Positions 44,809-53,618 of a stretch of 64,000 bases of DNA are shown piece by piece. A program made the position numbers and the translations under genes. Origin of the DNA: Verrucomicrobiota bacterium JB023 (lineage in GTDB: Bacteria; Verrucomicrobiota; Verrucomicrobiia; Verrucomicrobiales; Akkermansiaceae). Each line of letters begins with the position of its first letter. The stretch's first letter is position 1. The notes beneath the pieces were generated by a model, which worked only from the letters and a program-made list of their open reading frames with translations, did no database searches and was not told the origin of the DNA. The stretch is taken from contig JAUTCR010000010.1 of NCBI GenBank assembly GCA_030673895.1, forward strand, positions 1 through 64,000, given 5' to 3'.

Positions 44809-46227
44809 CTACCAGCGGCCTCCAAGGGCGCGGATGAGATTGACGGCGTTGACGAATTCGGAGCCGATGAGAAGGGCCTGCGCACGCTCGGCATTCAGGG
44901 CGGTGCGTTCGGCATCGAGGACGCTCAAGTAGTCGGAGATGCCGCCATTGTATTGGTCATGCGCGGTATCGCGCGCAGCTTGGGCGGCCTTGACCGCTTC
45001 CTTCTGTGCCATGTCCTGGATGGCAAGCTGGCGGGTGGCGGCCAAGCGGGCCTCGACCTCGGCGAGGGACTCGAGGACGGTCTGCTGGTAGTCGGCAAGG
45101 ACCTCCTCGTATTGGGCGCGGGAGATATCGAGATTGGCTTGATTACGACCGCCGTCAAAGAGAGGGAGGTAAACTTGAGGGCCGATGGACCAATATTGAG
45201 CGTCTAGATTGAGGAGTTGGTCGAGTTGGTAGGATTGGACCCCGAGGTTGCCAGTGAGCGAGACGGAGGGGTAAAAGGCTGCGGTGGCGACCCCGATGCG
45301 GGCATTGGCCGCAGCGATCTGGCGCTCGGCAGAACGGATGTCGGGCCGGGCACGGAGGAGCTCGGAGGGTACGGAAGCTGGGATGGCGGGCGGAGATCCA
45401 GTGAGGGGAGAATGGGGGATGGTGAAGCTGGAGGCAGGCTTGCCTGCCAAGGTCGCAAGGGCGGTCTCCTGCGTGGTGCGTTGGCGGCGAAGGGAGGCAA
45501 GGTCAGCCTCACTGGTGGCAAGCTCTGACTTGGCGCGGGAGACATCGAGCTGACTCACCGCGCCGAGGTCGAAGCGGTCTTGTGCCAGCTGAAGCGAGTT
45601 CTGCCGCGTCTCGACGCCTTCTCTCACAATGTCGATTTCCCGATCGAGAGCCCGGAGGTTGAAGTAGCCGGCGGCGGCCTCGGCTTCGAGCGACAATCGG
45701 AGACTGTTAAGAGCTTCCTCGCTTGCCTGGGCATCGGCGGTGAGCGCTTCCAGGTTCCGGCGGATGCCTCCGAAGAGGTCAATCTCCCAGCTGGCATTCA
45801 CCGGAGCGGAGAACAAGTTGTAGGTTCTTCCCCCGGAGAACACTTCGCTGGAGGTGCGGTTGCGGGTGATGGAGGGGGAGGTGGAAACGTCGGGAACGGT
45901 GTCTGCGGCGGAGAGGCGGAGGGTCGCGCGCGCTTGCTCCACGCGGGCGAGTCCGGAACGAAGCTCTTGGTTGGAGGCACGAACTTGTTCGAGAAGGCGG
46001 TTCAACCCGTTATCATTAAAGAGGGTCCACCAGCGGTCCCGCTGAGCCGCCGATCGTCCGTTTTTACGAATTTCAAAGCGGTAATTTGACGGAAGCGATG
46101 TTTGGGGTTCCTTGTAGTCAGGGCCGACCGGATTCGGCGTTGAGCAGGCCGCGAGAACGAGAGCCGGCAAGAGCACCCCGAGGCGAGTGAGTGAAATCGA
46201 AGCTTGGGGCACGGTGATGGTCTTCAT
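44809..46227 (-). CDS. RND efflux pump, outer-membrane factor (OprM/NodT family)
   Basis: The 472-residue protein has a lipoprotein signal (LLPALVLAACSTPNPVGPDY) and the duplicated OEP repeats of TolC-like channels: SNQELRSGLARVEQARATL and DRFDLGAVSQLDVSRAKSEL in the first half, LLNLDAQYWSIGPQVYLPLFDGG and YNGGISDYLSVLDAER in the second. It is the first gene of the operon, whereas in many acrAB-type operons the channel gene is last. The promoter region is shared with the divergent TetR gene. Confidence 0.94.
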   Translation of the reverse strand: MKTITVPQASISLTRLGVLLPALVLAACSTPNPVGPDYKEPQTSLPSNYRFEIRKNGRSAAQRDRWWTLFNDNGLNRLLEQVRASNQELRSGLARVEQARATLRLSAADTVPDVSTSPSITRNRTSSEVFSGGRTYNLFSAPVNASWEIDLFGGIRRNLEALTADAQASEEALNSLRLSLEAEAAAGYFNLRALDREIDIVREGVETRQNSLQLAQDRFDLGAVSQLDVSRAKSELATSEADLASLRRQRTTQETALATLAGKPASSFTIPHSPLTGSPPAIPASVPSELLRARPDIRSAERQIAAANARIGVATAAFYPSVSLTGNLGVQSYQLDQLLNLDAQYWSIGPQVYLPLFDGGRNQANLDISRAQYEEVLADYQQTVLESLAEVEARLAATRQLAIQDMAQKEAVKAAQAARDTAHDQYNGGISDYLSVLDAERTALNAERAQALLIGSEFVNAVNLIRALGGRW

Positions 46228-46256
46228 GGAACGGGTGCTTTCGCGTTACACTGGCG

Positions 46257-46297
46257 AGTTTACTTTTGTGTTCGGGTTTGTAAACTGGGAAGTTTAC
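46257..46297. promoter_or_regulatory. Triple half-site operator between the efflux operon and the TetR gene
   Basis: AGTTTAC occurs at 46257-46263 and 46291-46297, and its complement GTAAACT at 46280-46286. The last two form a perfect dyad GTAAACT-GGGA-AGTTTAC. Position in the divergent intergenic region makes it the probable binding site of the TetR-type repressor. Confidence 0.78.
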
Positions 46298-46338
46298 TTT
46301 TAATCAATGCCGTCTTACGATTGGATGAGTGAAATTGC

Positions 46339-46965
46339 ATGGCGCTGAGAAAAGATAAGAGAGAGGCGATAATTGAAGCGGCGGTTGCGGAGTTCCGGGA
46401 CACGGGATTCGAGTCAGCGAAAATGGACGATATTGCTGCCCGGGCGGGCGTATCGAAGCGAACCGTTTACAATCATTTCCCGAGTAAAGAGTCTTTGTTT
46501 CATGAAATCAGCGGCCAGCTCACTGATCGGTTGGTAGGAGGGACAGAGCTTCCGTTTAATTCCCGGAAATCTTTGCAGAAGCAACTTGAGGAGCTGGCCC
46601 ACCGCTATGTCGAGGTGGTGAGCGACGAAAACTTCATGGGCTTGGCCCGGGTCGTTCTGCGGGAAAAAGTGGGGCAGCCGGAGCTCTCCAAGGAAAAATT
46701 CGAGCGTATTCGCCGGGGGCAGACCGGGCTGGGTGAGTGGATGCGGGAAGCCGCGAGGCAGAATGCCCTGGAGCTGGCCAATCCGGCGGAAGACGCGCGC
46801 CGCTTCAGCGCGATGCTTTCCGAGTTCGCCTTCTGGCCACAGCTGTTCAGTGGTCAGCCGCCCATGAACGGTGAGGAGAAAGAGCGGGTGATCGCCGAGA
46901 CGGTCCGGCTATTCCTCAGAGGCAAGGGGTGCCGGGACGGCGAGGGGGAGGCTGAGGAGAGATGA
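46339..46965 (+). CDS. TetR/AcrR-family repressor of the efflux operon
   Basis: The 208-residue protein has the TetR helix-turn-helix near the N-terminus (MDDIAARAGVSKRTVYNHFPSKESLF). The remaining residues form the all-helical ligand-binding domain with an AefR-like C-terminal part (EDARRFSAMLSEFAFWPQLF). It is divergent from the RND operon, with about 110 bp holding three AGTTTAC half-sites. Repression of both directions and induction by a pump substrate is the expected model. Confidence 0.92.
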   Translation: MALRKDKREAIIEAAVAEFRDTGFESAKMDDIAARAGVSKRTVYNHFPSKESLFHEISGQLTDRLVGGTELPFNSRKSLQKQLEELAHRYVEVVSDENFMGLARVVLREKVGQPELSKEKFERIRRGQTGLGEWMREAARQNALELANPAEDARRFSAMLSEFAFWPQLFSGQPPMNGEEKERVIAETVRLFLRGKGCRDGEGEAEER

Positions 46966-46974
46966 GAAGAAGGG

Positions 46975-47034
46975 GTGACGCCCGTCGGATTGCGCTCTCC
47001 TCGTCGCTAATTCGATACCGCGAAGGGGCGTCAC
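46975..47034. repeat. Inverted repeat between convergent TetR and sulfatase genes
   Basis: GTGACGCCC (46975-46983) and GGGCGTCAC (47026-47034) are perfect 9-bp complements separated by 42 nt, followed by GTATTTT. It could act as a terminator for the TetR gene, although the loop is long. Confidence 0.5.
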
Positions 47035-47059
47035 GTATTTTGCGGCTGCCAAAAGGCGG

Positions 47060-50000
47060 CTACCGGACTCCCTCAATCAGGATTTGGTAGAAGAGGGTCT
47101 CAGGGAGAGCCTCGGTGGGGGTGAGCAGGGCCTTCTCGTAGTGACTTCCCAAGTCACTGGGCGGATTCGACATACTGAATTGATAGTAGTCCGTGAAGGG
47201 GCGCCAAGTGGTGAGATCCTCGGAGAGCTCAATGCGGAAGCCAAGCCCGGCATTGATGATGCGGTGGTAGCTGAAGGCTCCATCAGTCGGTTGCAGGGAG
47301 AGCTTGGGCAGGGCGGAAGGGAGGAGGGGGTCGCTGCCCAAGGCCCACTCGGCGAGATTGGTATAGCCATCGCCATCGAAGTCGCCGGAGCCGGATTGAG
47401 ACAAGTCGCCGAAGGTGGCGATTTCATAGTCGTCTTTGAGTTGATCCCCATCGGAATCCTCATTTTCAATGGGAACGTAGGTGACGAGCAATTGGAGGGA
47501 TTCGTCGACCGTCGTGGTGGGGTCGTCGCTATCGGCGAAGGCGGCTCCGACCAGAGCGGGCGCTTCGAAAGCGATCCGAAGTCCATGATTTGCCAAGCTG
47601 CCGTTCTGCCAACCCTGCACGATGGAGGTGATTTGATTATCGGGATCGAAGCCGGTCTCGTCGCCGGGTGAGCCGGGGCTTCCTCCATAAAAGCCGGAAG
47701 CGTCAACTGCGGTTCCAAAGTCGCTATTGCTCCCGAATACGAGGTTGTCAGTGACGGGGGTGTCGTCGAAGAGCGGAAAGGAGCCGGGCTCGGAGTCCCA
47801 GTCCTCGGTCACCCGGGCCACCTCAAGGGATGCACTATGGATATCGTTGAGACGATGGGTCTGGTAAACCTTCAGACGGGCATCGGTGACCGTGCCCTCG
47901 ACGGCATTGAGGTCGAACTTGAGAAAGAGCCTGGTGCGGAATTGCTGGTTGCTACCGCCCGCGCTCCGTTCGCGCACGTAGAGGGTCCCAGAATCATCCC
48001 AGCTGCCAAGCACCGCCGGATCGTCGCTATCCCCCGTTGACCCGACGAGTTGGATGCTGGAGGGGTCGAGTGCGAGGGTGACGGGAGCTCCCGTCGTGGG
48101 CAGGGAATCGGCATTGCGGGGATTGGTGAAGTTGGCGAGCTCAAGCTGATCGTCGAAGCCATCTCCATCGGTATCATCCCGGACGGGATCGGTATTCCAG
48201 AGATGGACCTCTTCGCCATCGGGGAGGCCATCGGAATCCGAGTGGGCGGAATTGGGGGCCGAGAAGTAAGTGAGGACCTCCAAATCGTCGGAGAGATCGT
48301 CCTTATCGGTATCCGGATCGAGAGGATCGGCCTGATTCTCGAATTCGAGGCGGTTATCAAGACCGTCTCCGTCGAAGTCGAGTGCTCCGTCGGCGGGGTT
48401 GTCGCGGTCGAGTCCTTCGACTTCGTTTTCGAAGTAGTTGGGCACTCCGTCGGCATCGCTATCGATGGGGGGGACATTGCTGTCACCGTCGGTCCCGTAG
48501 GTGGTGTTTCCGCGAATCTCGTTCAGCAGGGCGTAGAGCTCCTGCTCCTTGGCGAGAATTTCTGGATCGGTGGAGGGGAGGAGGTTGTTCGTCTCGCCAA
48601 TGTCGGTGGAGAGGTTGAAGAGTTGGCGGGGGGTGCCGAAGATTTCCCCGGAGGCTTCGGAGGCTGGGATATTGACGTTATTCGCATCGTAGGAGTTGCT
48701 GCCATTGCCGCCGGTGCCATCGATGAGCTTCCAGATGCCGTCCTTGTCCAGGATGGCGAGCTGGCCGTTGTAGGCGTGTTGCGTGATGGCGGGTCTTCGC
48801 TCCGCTGGCATGGGGTCGCCCCGGAGGACGGGGAGGAAGCTTTCGGCATCGGCCGCCTCGTCGGGAGTGAAGTCATAGCGGAGATACTCCGCCATGGTGG
48901 CGAAGAAGTCGCCTTGCCAGCAGGTGTGGTCGGTCGTGCTGCCGGCGGTAGTGACGCCGGGCCAGCGGATGACAAAGGGGACGCGGGTGCCGCCCTCCCA
49001 GTTATCGAGCTTCTGGCCGCGGAAGGGGCCGTTGCCATCATGATTGTTCCCCAGGCCTTGGCCCATGGCGGAGCGGGAGACGCCATTGTCGCTGCTGAAG
49101 AAAACGACCGTATTGCCATCCAGTCCGTCCTCAGTGGAGGGATCCCCGTCGGGATCGGCGAGGGCATCGAGAATCTGTCCTGCGTAATGGTCCGATTGAG
49201 CCAGGAAGTCTCCGTAGGCGAAGGGCGTGGTGCCATCAAAAGTGCTCTGCACGGCCCAAGGGAGATGGGGGGAAGGGAAGGGGACGTAGATGAAGAAGGG
49301 CTCGCCATCCCGCGAGTGCGTCAGAAGCTGGTCGGCCACCTTCTGGGCCTGAACCTGGAGGTAATCGGAGACGACGAAGGTGGGATCGTAGGCTCCATCC
49401 CGCACGTTATTGACTGCGCCAATGGGCTCACCTTCCTGCAGATTGGCGTTGGTCACCGGGGTCGCGAGGCCGAACTCCACGCGCCCTCTGCTAACCAGCC
49501 CGCCCCGGTAGAGGACGGTCTCGTTCTCGATCCAAGCGTAGGGCGGCATATCCAGCGAAGCGGAGGTGCCGAAGAAGTAGTCGAAGCCGTAGCTGGTCGG
49601 GGTCTGGGTGAGTGGGCGGGAGAAGTCGATCTTATCGTCATCCACCGAGTTGTTCACGCTGCCCAGCACGTTGGCGTCGTTGCCCAGATTCACCGGCTCG
49701 CCATCCGGGCTATAGAACTGCATGCCGATGTGCCATTTCCCAATCATCGAGGTGGCGTAGCCCAATTCCTGAAACATCTTGGGCATGGTCAAGCGTTCGG
49801 GATCGATCAACGGCGAGGAATAGCCGCCGGTTACCCGTGTCTTGAGGCGGGTGCGCCAGCAGTATCGGCCGGTCAGGAGCCCGTAACGGGATGGGGTGCA
49901 AACGGCATCGCCGGAGTGACCGGCATCGAAGCGGAGGCCGCTGTTGGTGAGGGCGTCCAGATTCGGGGTATAGGAGGTCTGGCTGGTGTCGTAGGCTCCG

Positions 50001-50716
50001 ACGTTGGAGTAGCCCAAATCATCGTAATAGAGGATGAGGACGTTAGGCCGCGCGGGGTCGAGATTGGGATTGGGAGGTCCGAGCTCGTTAGGCGTCTCTT
50101 CTTCCTCTTCCGCCGCTTCGAGGATGAGAAGGTTGAGGGCGCTGGAGCCCGAGCCGTTTCTCTCCATCTGGAGGGTGAGTTCTCCGCTGGCGTTCGGGCG
50201 CAGGCCTCCAAGGAACGCGACGTGTGCGGCGTTGTTGAAGGTATTGGCTAAATCGTCCGTGGCGGTATTGGCTCCGGTCGCGGAGAAGGTGGCGCCGGTG
50301 CCATTGTTTCCGCGGGCTCCGTAGAGGGTCAGATCGTAGCTGGCTACCGGGTCCAGACCGGTGAAGGTGAGGGTGATGCTGTCGCTTTGAAAGAAGAGCC
50401 CGTCCTGCAGGGCGCTCGCCGGGAGCGAAGACAGTTCCGGGGGATAGGGACCCGCGTAGTTGGCTCCGGTACCCGCCGCGCCCGAGTCCGCTCCGCTGGT
50501 CGCATAGGCCAGGCCGATGGAGGTGGGAGTGCCATCCGAGGAGACGAGATCGGTGAGATCGGCCGGATCATTGCCCGTGGTCGCGCTCATGTTGTTCCAG
50601 CCCGCCTCTGTGGTCGGCTGGCTCGAGTTGCCGAAGTCGACTTGAAGGGGGAGTGCGGCGAGGGGCAGTGTCGCCATCAGGCTGACGAGGGCGAACGGGG
50701 CGAGTTGCTGGGGCAT
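47060..50716 (-). CDS. Giant secreted sulfatase with thrombospondin type 3 repeats and a DNRLRE-like domain
   Basis: The track start is 50764; ATG 50716 (MPQQLAPFALVSLMATLPLAALP) gives a clean signal peptide and about 1,218 residues. Order: a beta-sandwich domain of about 200 residues (VDFGNSSQPTTEAGWNN); the sulfatase with PNVLILYYDDLGYSN, CTPSRYGLLTGRYCWR and SSDNGVSRSAMG; calcium-type repeats (DSDADGVPNYFE, DTDGDGFDDQLE); a DNRLRE-like domain (RLFLKFDLNAVEGTVTDA, then EDWD); then another DxDxDG repeat and a C-terminal domain. It has no PEP-CTERM tail. It should desulfate an extracellular polysaccharide. The extra domains suggest surface attachment or substrate binding. Confidence 0.9.
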   Translation of the reverse strand: MPQQLAPFALVSLMATLPLAALPLQVDFGNSSQPTTEAGWNNMSATTGNDPADLTDLVSSDGTPTSIGLAYATSGADSGAAGTGANYAGPYPPELSSLPASALQDGLFFQSDSITLTFTGLDPVASYDLTLYGARGNNGTGATFSATGANTATDDLANTFNNAAHVAFLGGLRPNASGELTLQMERNGSGSSALNLLILEAAEEEEETPNELGPPNPNLDPARPNVLILYYDDLGYSNVGAYDTSQTSYTPNLDALTNSGLRFDAGHSGDAVCTPSRYGLLTGRYCWRTRLKTRVTGGYSSPLIDPERLTMPKMFQELGYATSMIGKWHIGMQFYSPDGEPVNLGNDANVLGSVNNSVDDDKIDFSRPLTQTPTSYGFDYFFGTSASLDMPPYAWIENETVLYRGGLVSRGRVEFGLATPVTNANLQEGEPIGAVNNVRDGAYDPTFVVSDYLQVQAQKVADQLLTHSRDGEPFFIYVPFPSPHLPWAVQSTFDGTTPFAYGDFLAQSDHYAGQILDALADPDGDPSTEDGLDGNTVVFFSSDNGVSRSAMGQGLGNNHDGNGPFRGQKLDNWEGGTRVPFVIRWPGVTTAGSTTDHTCWQGDFFATMAEYLRYDFTPDEAADAESFLPVLRGDPMPAERRPAITQHAYNGQLAILDKDGIWKLIDGTGGNGSNSYDANNVNIPASEASGEIFGTPRQLFNLSTDIGETNNLLPSTDPEILAKEQELYALLNEIRGNTTYGTDGDSNVPPIDSDADGVPNYFENEVEGLDRDNPADGALDFDGDGLDNRLEFENQADPLDPDTDKDDLSDDLEVLTYFSAPNSAHSDSDGLPDGEEVHLWNTDPVRDDTDGDGFDDQLELANFTNPRNADSLPTTGAPVTLALDPSSIQLVGSTGDSDDPAVLGSWDDSGTLYVRERSAGGSNQQFRTRLFLKFDLNAVEGTVTDARLKVYQTHRLNDIHSASLEVARVTEDWDSEPGSFPLFDDTPVTDNLVFGSNSDFGTAVDASGFYGGSPGSPGDETGFDPDNQITSIVQGWQNGSLANHGLRIAFEAPALVGAAFADSDDPTTTVDESLQLLVTYVPIENEDSDGDQLKDDYEIATFGDLSQSGSGDFDGDGYTNLAEWALGSDPLLPSALPKLSLQPTDGAFSYHRIINAGLGFRIELSEDLTTWRPFTDYYQFSMSNPPSDLGSHYEKALLTPTEALPETLFYQILIEGVR

Positions 50717-50784
50717 GGTGGGTATTTTTTTTGAAAGGACTGCGATGTCGCGGGACGCAGACACCGGTTCTCCTCAATTCCCGG

Positions 50785-50811
50785 CTTGGACTGTCTTTGG
50801 GACAGTCCAAG
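50785..50811. promoter_or_regulatory. Perfect inverted repeat upstream of the giant sulfatase
   Basis: CTTGGACTGTC and GACAGTCCAAG form perfect 11-bp arms around TTTGG. It lies about 70 nt upstream of the preferred sulfatase ATG and between that gene and the ABC-F gene. No T tract follows in either direction, so an operator is more likely than a terminator. Confidence 0.55.
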
Positions 50812-50875
50812 GGGAGAAAGGTGGATCTTTCCAAAGGGGTGTTGCCTGTTGCCCCGGAGTTCGTTGGCAGGACCT

Positions 50876-52930
50876 TTAGGCTAGCTGCGCTTCCAGCTTC
50901 TCAATCTCGGAAGTGAGCTCGTCCCAGCGGGAGTAGGAAGTGTTGAGCTTGTTCGTCAAATTCTCGAGGGCGGAAGTGGTTTCCTGCAGCTTGGCCGCGT
51001 CACCAGCGACCTCGGGGGTGGAGAGATGGTTGGTGAGGGTTTCTTGTGCGGATTCGATTTCGGCAATGGTTGCTTCAAGGCTTTCGAGTTCCTTGTTGAG
51101 CGGAGAGAGCTTCTGGCGGATGGCGGCTTGGGCCTTGCGCAGATCCTTGCGGTTGCCTTGTGGCCCGGCAGGCGGCGACGATGATTGGGCTGCTGGCTTG
51201 GCGGGGGAAGCTGCCTGCTTATCACGTTGGCCTTCGGCCTGATTGGCAGTGGCCGGCTTGGGTTTCGCTTGGGCAGGTTGGGGACTGCTCTTTGGCTTGG
51301 TGGCCGCTTTCTCGCTTTCCTCCTCAGCCTCGGTTTTGCTGAGGTAGTAGCTTAGATTACCGTGGAAGAGGCGGGGATCGTGCCCGGGGCGGAATTCGAT
51401 CGTCTTGCTGACGATGGGATCGAGGAAGTCCCGATTGTGCGAGACGATGAGGAGGGTGCCTTCATACTCCATCAGCGCGTTCTGCAAAATGTCCTGCGAG
51501 CGCATGTCAAGGTGGTTGGTCGGCTCATCAAGAATGAGGAAATTGGCTGGCCTGACGAGCATGCGAACGAGAGCGACGCGGGAGCGCTCTCCGCCGGAGA
51601 GGACGCCGATCTTCTTGAAAACGTCATCTCCCCGAAAGAGAAAGCAGCCGAGGATGTCGCGGGCGGAGAGGGAGTTCCCCCGCGAGGCGACCTTTTCCAC
51701 CGTTTCCAGGATGGTGAGGTCGGGGTCGAGTTCGTCGGCGTGGTTTTGGTTGAAGAAGGAGGGCAAGGTCTTGGGACCAAGCTCGTGGCTGCCGCTGGAA
51801 GGCTCTTCCTCGCCAGTAATCAGGCGGCAGAAGGTCGACTTACCCGCTCCATTGGGGCCTACGATGGCAATCTTCTCGCAACGCTCAATCTCGAGATCAA
51901 AATTGCGGAAAATGGTGAGGTCGCCGTATTTCCGGCCCGCCTTCTCGAGCTTGGCCACGGTTTGCGTCGTTGGCGGAGGCTGGGGGAAGCGAAAGGACAT
52001 CGAGCTTTCCTGCTCATCGATCTCGATGCGTTCGATTTTGGCCAACTGCTTGATGCGGGACTGCACTTGGGAGGCCTTGTTGGCTTGGGCGCGGAAGCGG
52101 TTGATGAAGCGCTCAAGTTGCTCGATCTCGCGGTCCTGGGATTTTTTCTGTTTGATCAGGGTCTCCTGTCTTTCGACGAGCTGGGTCTCGTAGGAGGAGT
52201 AGTTGCCCGTGAATTCCTCCGCCCGACCGTGGTGGAAGGCGATGGTGCGGGTGACCAAGGCATCCATCAGGGAGCGATCGTGCGAAATAAGGGCGATGGC
52301 ACCCCGATAGGCATGGAGGTAGCCCTCCATGAATCGTTGGGCCTGGATGTCGAGGTGGTTGGTCGGCTCATCAAGAAGAAGAACCTCAGGCTCGGCGAGG
52401 AAAAGCTTGGCCATCGCAATCCTCATCTGCCACCCGCCGGAGAACTCCCCGCAATCGCGGTCCAGGTCCTCGTCCTTAAAGCCAAGCCCCTTGAGCACAG
52501 ACTGGATGCGGGGCTTGATGCGCGAGGGGTCGAAGTGCTCCAAGGCGTGGTCAATTTCTCCCATCTCCTCCAAGGCCTTCGAATAGGGGTCGGAGCGGGG
52601 ATCGAGGGCGCGCAGCTCATCCTCGAGTTCGGCCAGTCTCTTCTGCAGCTTCTGGGCTTCGCCAAAGGCGGACTCGGTCTCCTGGTAAACCGTGCGACCT
52701 TTCACATGGATGCCTTCCTGCGGGAGATAGCCGATGCGGGCGTGCTTGGGTTTGGTGATTTCTCCTCCGTTGGGCTCGATGATGCCGGCGATGCACTTCA
52801 TCAAGGTCGACTTGCCTGCCCCGTTGTGGCCGGCGAAGGCGATGCGCTCCCCTTCGTTAATGGAGAAGGTGAGATCGGAGAAAAGAACGCGGGCCCCGAA
52901 TTCGACGCGAAGATTTTTGACGGCAAGCAC
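50876..52930 (-). CDS. ABC-F family ATPase
   Basis: The 684-residue soluble protein has two ABC modules without membrane segments. The first has Walker A GHNGAGKST and signature FSGGWQMRIAMAK; the second has Walker A GPNGAGKST and signature LSGGERSRVALVR. A charged linker of the ABC-F type lies between (QDREIEQLERFINRFRAQ), and a Pro/Ala/Lys/Gln-rich tract leads to a C-terminal coiled coil (about 600-684), as in YheS/Uup-type members. ABC-F proteins act on stalled or initiating ribosomes. The subgroup cannot be fixed without alignment. Confidence 0.92.
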   Translation of the reverse strand: MLAVKNLRVEFGARVLFSDLTFSINEGERIAFAGHNGAGKSTLMKCIAGIIEPNGGEITKPKHARIGYLPQEGIHVKGRTVYQETESAFGEAQKLQKRLAELEDELRALDPRSDPYSKALEEMGEIDHALEHFDPSRIKPRIQSVLKGLGFKDEDLDRDCGEFSGGWQMRIAMAKLFLAEPEVLLLDEPTNHLDIQAQRFMEGYLHAYRGAIALISHDRSLMDALVTRTIAFHHGRAEEFTGNYSSYETQLVERQETLIKQKKSQDREIEQLERFINRFRAQANKASQVQSRIKQLAKIERIEIDEQESSMSFRFPQPPPTTQTVAKLEKAGRKYGDLTIFRNFDLEIERCEKIAIVGPNGAGKSTFCRLITGEEEPSSGSHELGPKTLPSFFNQNHADELDPDLTILETVEKVASRGNSLSARDILGCFLFRGDDVFKKIGVLSGGERSRVALVRMLVRPANFLILDEPTNHLDMRSQDILQNALMEYEGTLLIVSHNRDFLDPIVSKTIEFRPGHDPRLFHGNLSYYLSKTEAEEESEKAATKPKSSPQPAQAKPKPATANQAEGQRDKQAASPAKPAAQSSSPPAGPQGNRKDLRKAQAAIRQKLSPLNKELESLEATIAEIESAQETLTNHLSTPEVAGDAAKLQETTSALENLTNKLNTSYSRWDELTSEIEKLEAQLA

Positions 52931-53296
52931 GACGGGGAGTTAGCGGGTCGGGCGGAACTTTTGAACCGCAAATCGTCGTTCTTGCTGAGAAGAGGAAATC
53001 GGGCCGTCAGCACGGGCAGTGAGGCGGGCGCTGAGCCTGTCAACGAGATCTCTACGGGGTGGAAGCGCCCCGAACGCTGAGCGGAATTGAGCGAATGTTC
53101 GCTGTTAGGCGGGCTCAGGATAGGTGTATCGGCTAGCTTGTTGATGTGGTAAGTTCCTTACTTTGAGTGTTTTTGGTCACCTATTGTGCAAATTTTAAAA
53201 ATTAAGTTGTGAGAATTTTAAATAAATGCGAGTCTTCAAGCGTCGTTGCCCCCCCCTGCGGCCTTGTTCCCTCTAAATCATTTTCCCTTGTTGTTG
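52931..53296. other. Intergenic region upstream of the small ORF and SdrD-like gene
   Basis: This stretch has an AT-rich segment around 53180-53230 that could hold a promoter. No family-level coding signal or RNA is recognised. Confidence 0.4.
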
Positions 53297-53488
53297 ATGA
53301 AGGCTATTCCCAATCCAGTTCCCCGTCTCACTCAGCTAACCCGGCTAGCCGGACGTTCTCTTGCGAGCCTTTTGGTTGATTATTCAGCCTGGTTCGCGGA
53401 GGTGTTCAATCACCTTGTGATGAATAGGCTACGTGATGACTCGGGGCAGGGAATGATGCTGGCGAAAGTGCCCGTGCAACGACGGTAG
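53297..53488 (+). CDS. Possible small protein (about 63 residues)
   Basis: The track opens this frame at a TTG (53246); ATG 53297 gives a basic/hydrophobic 63-residue peptide (KAIPNPVPRLTQLTRLAG, then SLLVDYSAWFAEVFNHLV). Support: a hairpin with a nearby T tract follows it, and it precedes the SdrD-like gene. Against: no ribosome-binding site and no recognisable family. It may be spurious. Confidence 0.3.
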   Translation: MKAIPNPVPRLTQLTRLAGRSLASLLVDYSAWFAEVFNHLVMNRLRDDSGQGMMLAKVPVQRR

Positions 53489-53503
53489 ATTCCCTCGTTT
53501 CGT

Positions 53504-53536
53504 CCCCAATCGACAATTGGGGCCTATCCCTTTTTT
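53504..53536 (+). terminator. Possible terminator before the SdrD-like gene
   Basis: CCCCAAT and ATTGGGG form a 7-bp stem with a CGACA loop, and TTTTTT begins 9 nt later. The gap before the T tract makes it weaker than a classical terminator. Confidence 0.5.
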
Positions 53537-53618
53537 CGCAACCGATATTCCGGCTCGAATCACCCACTTCTTTGCCGGGATTTTTATAATTTTCTAAATT
53601 TTACACAAAGTTCCATCC

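Noticed and set aside
48050-50251. 733-residue plus-strand ORF
   Set aside because: Antisense shadow of the giant sulfatase, with low-complexity Gly/Val/Glu/Ile composition.
51362-53080. 572-residue plus-strand ORF
   Set aside because: Antisense shadow of the ABC-F ATPase gene.
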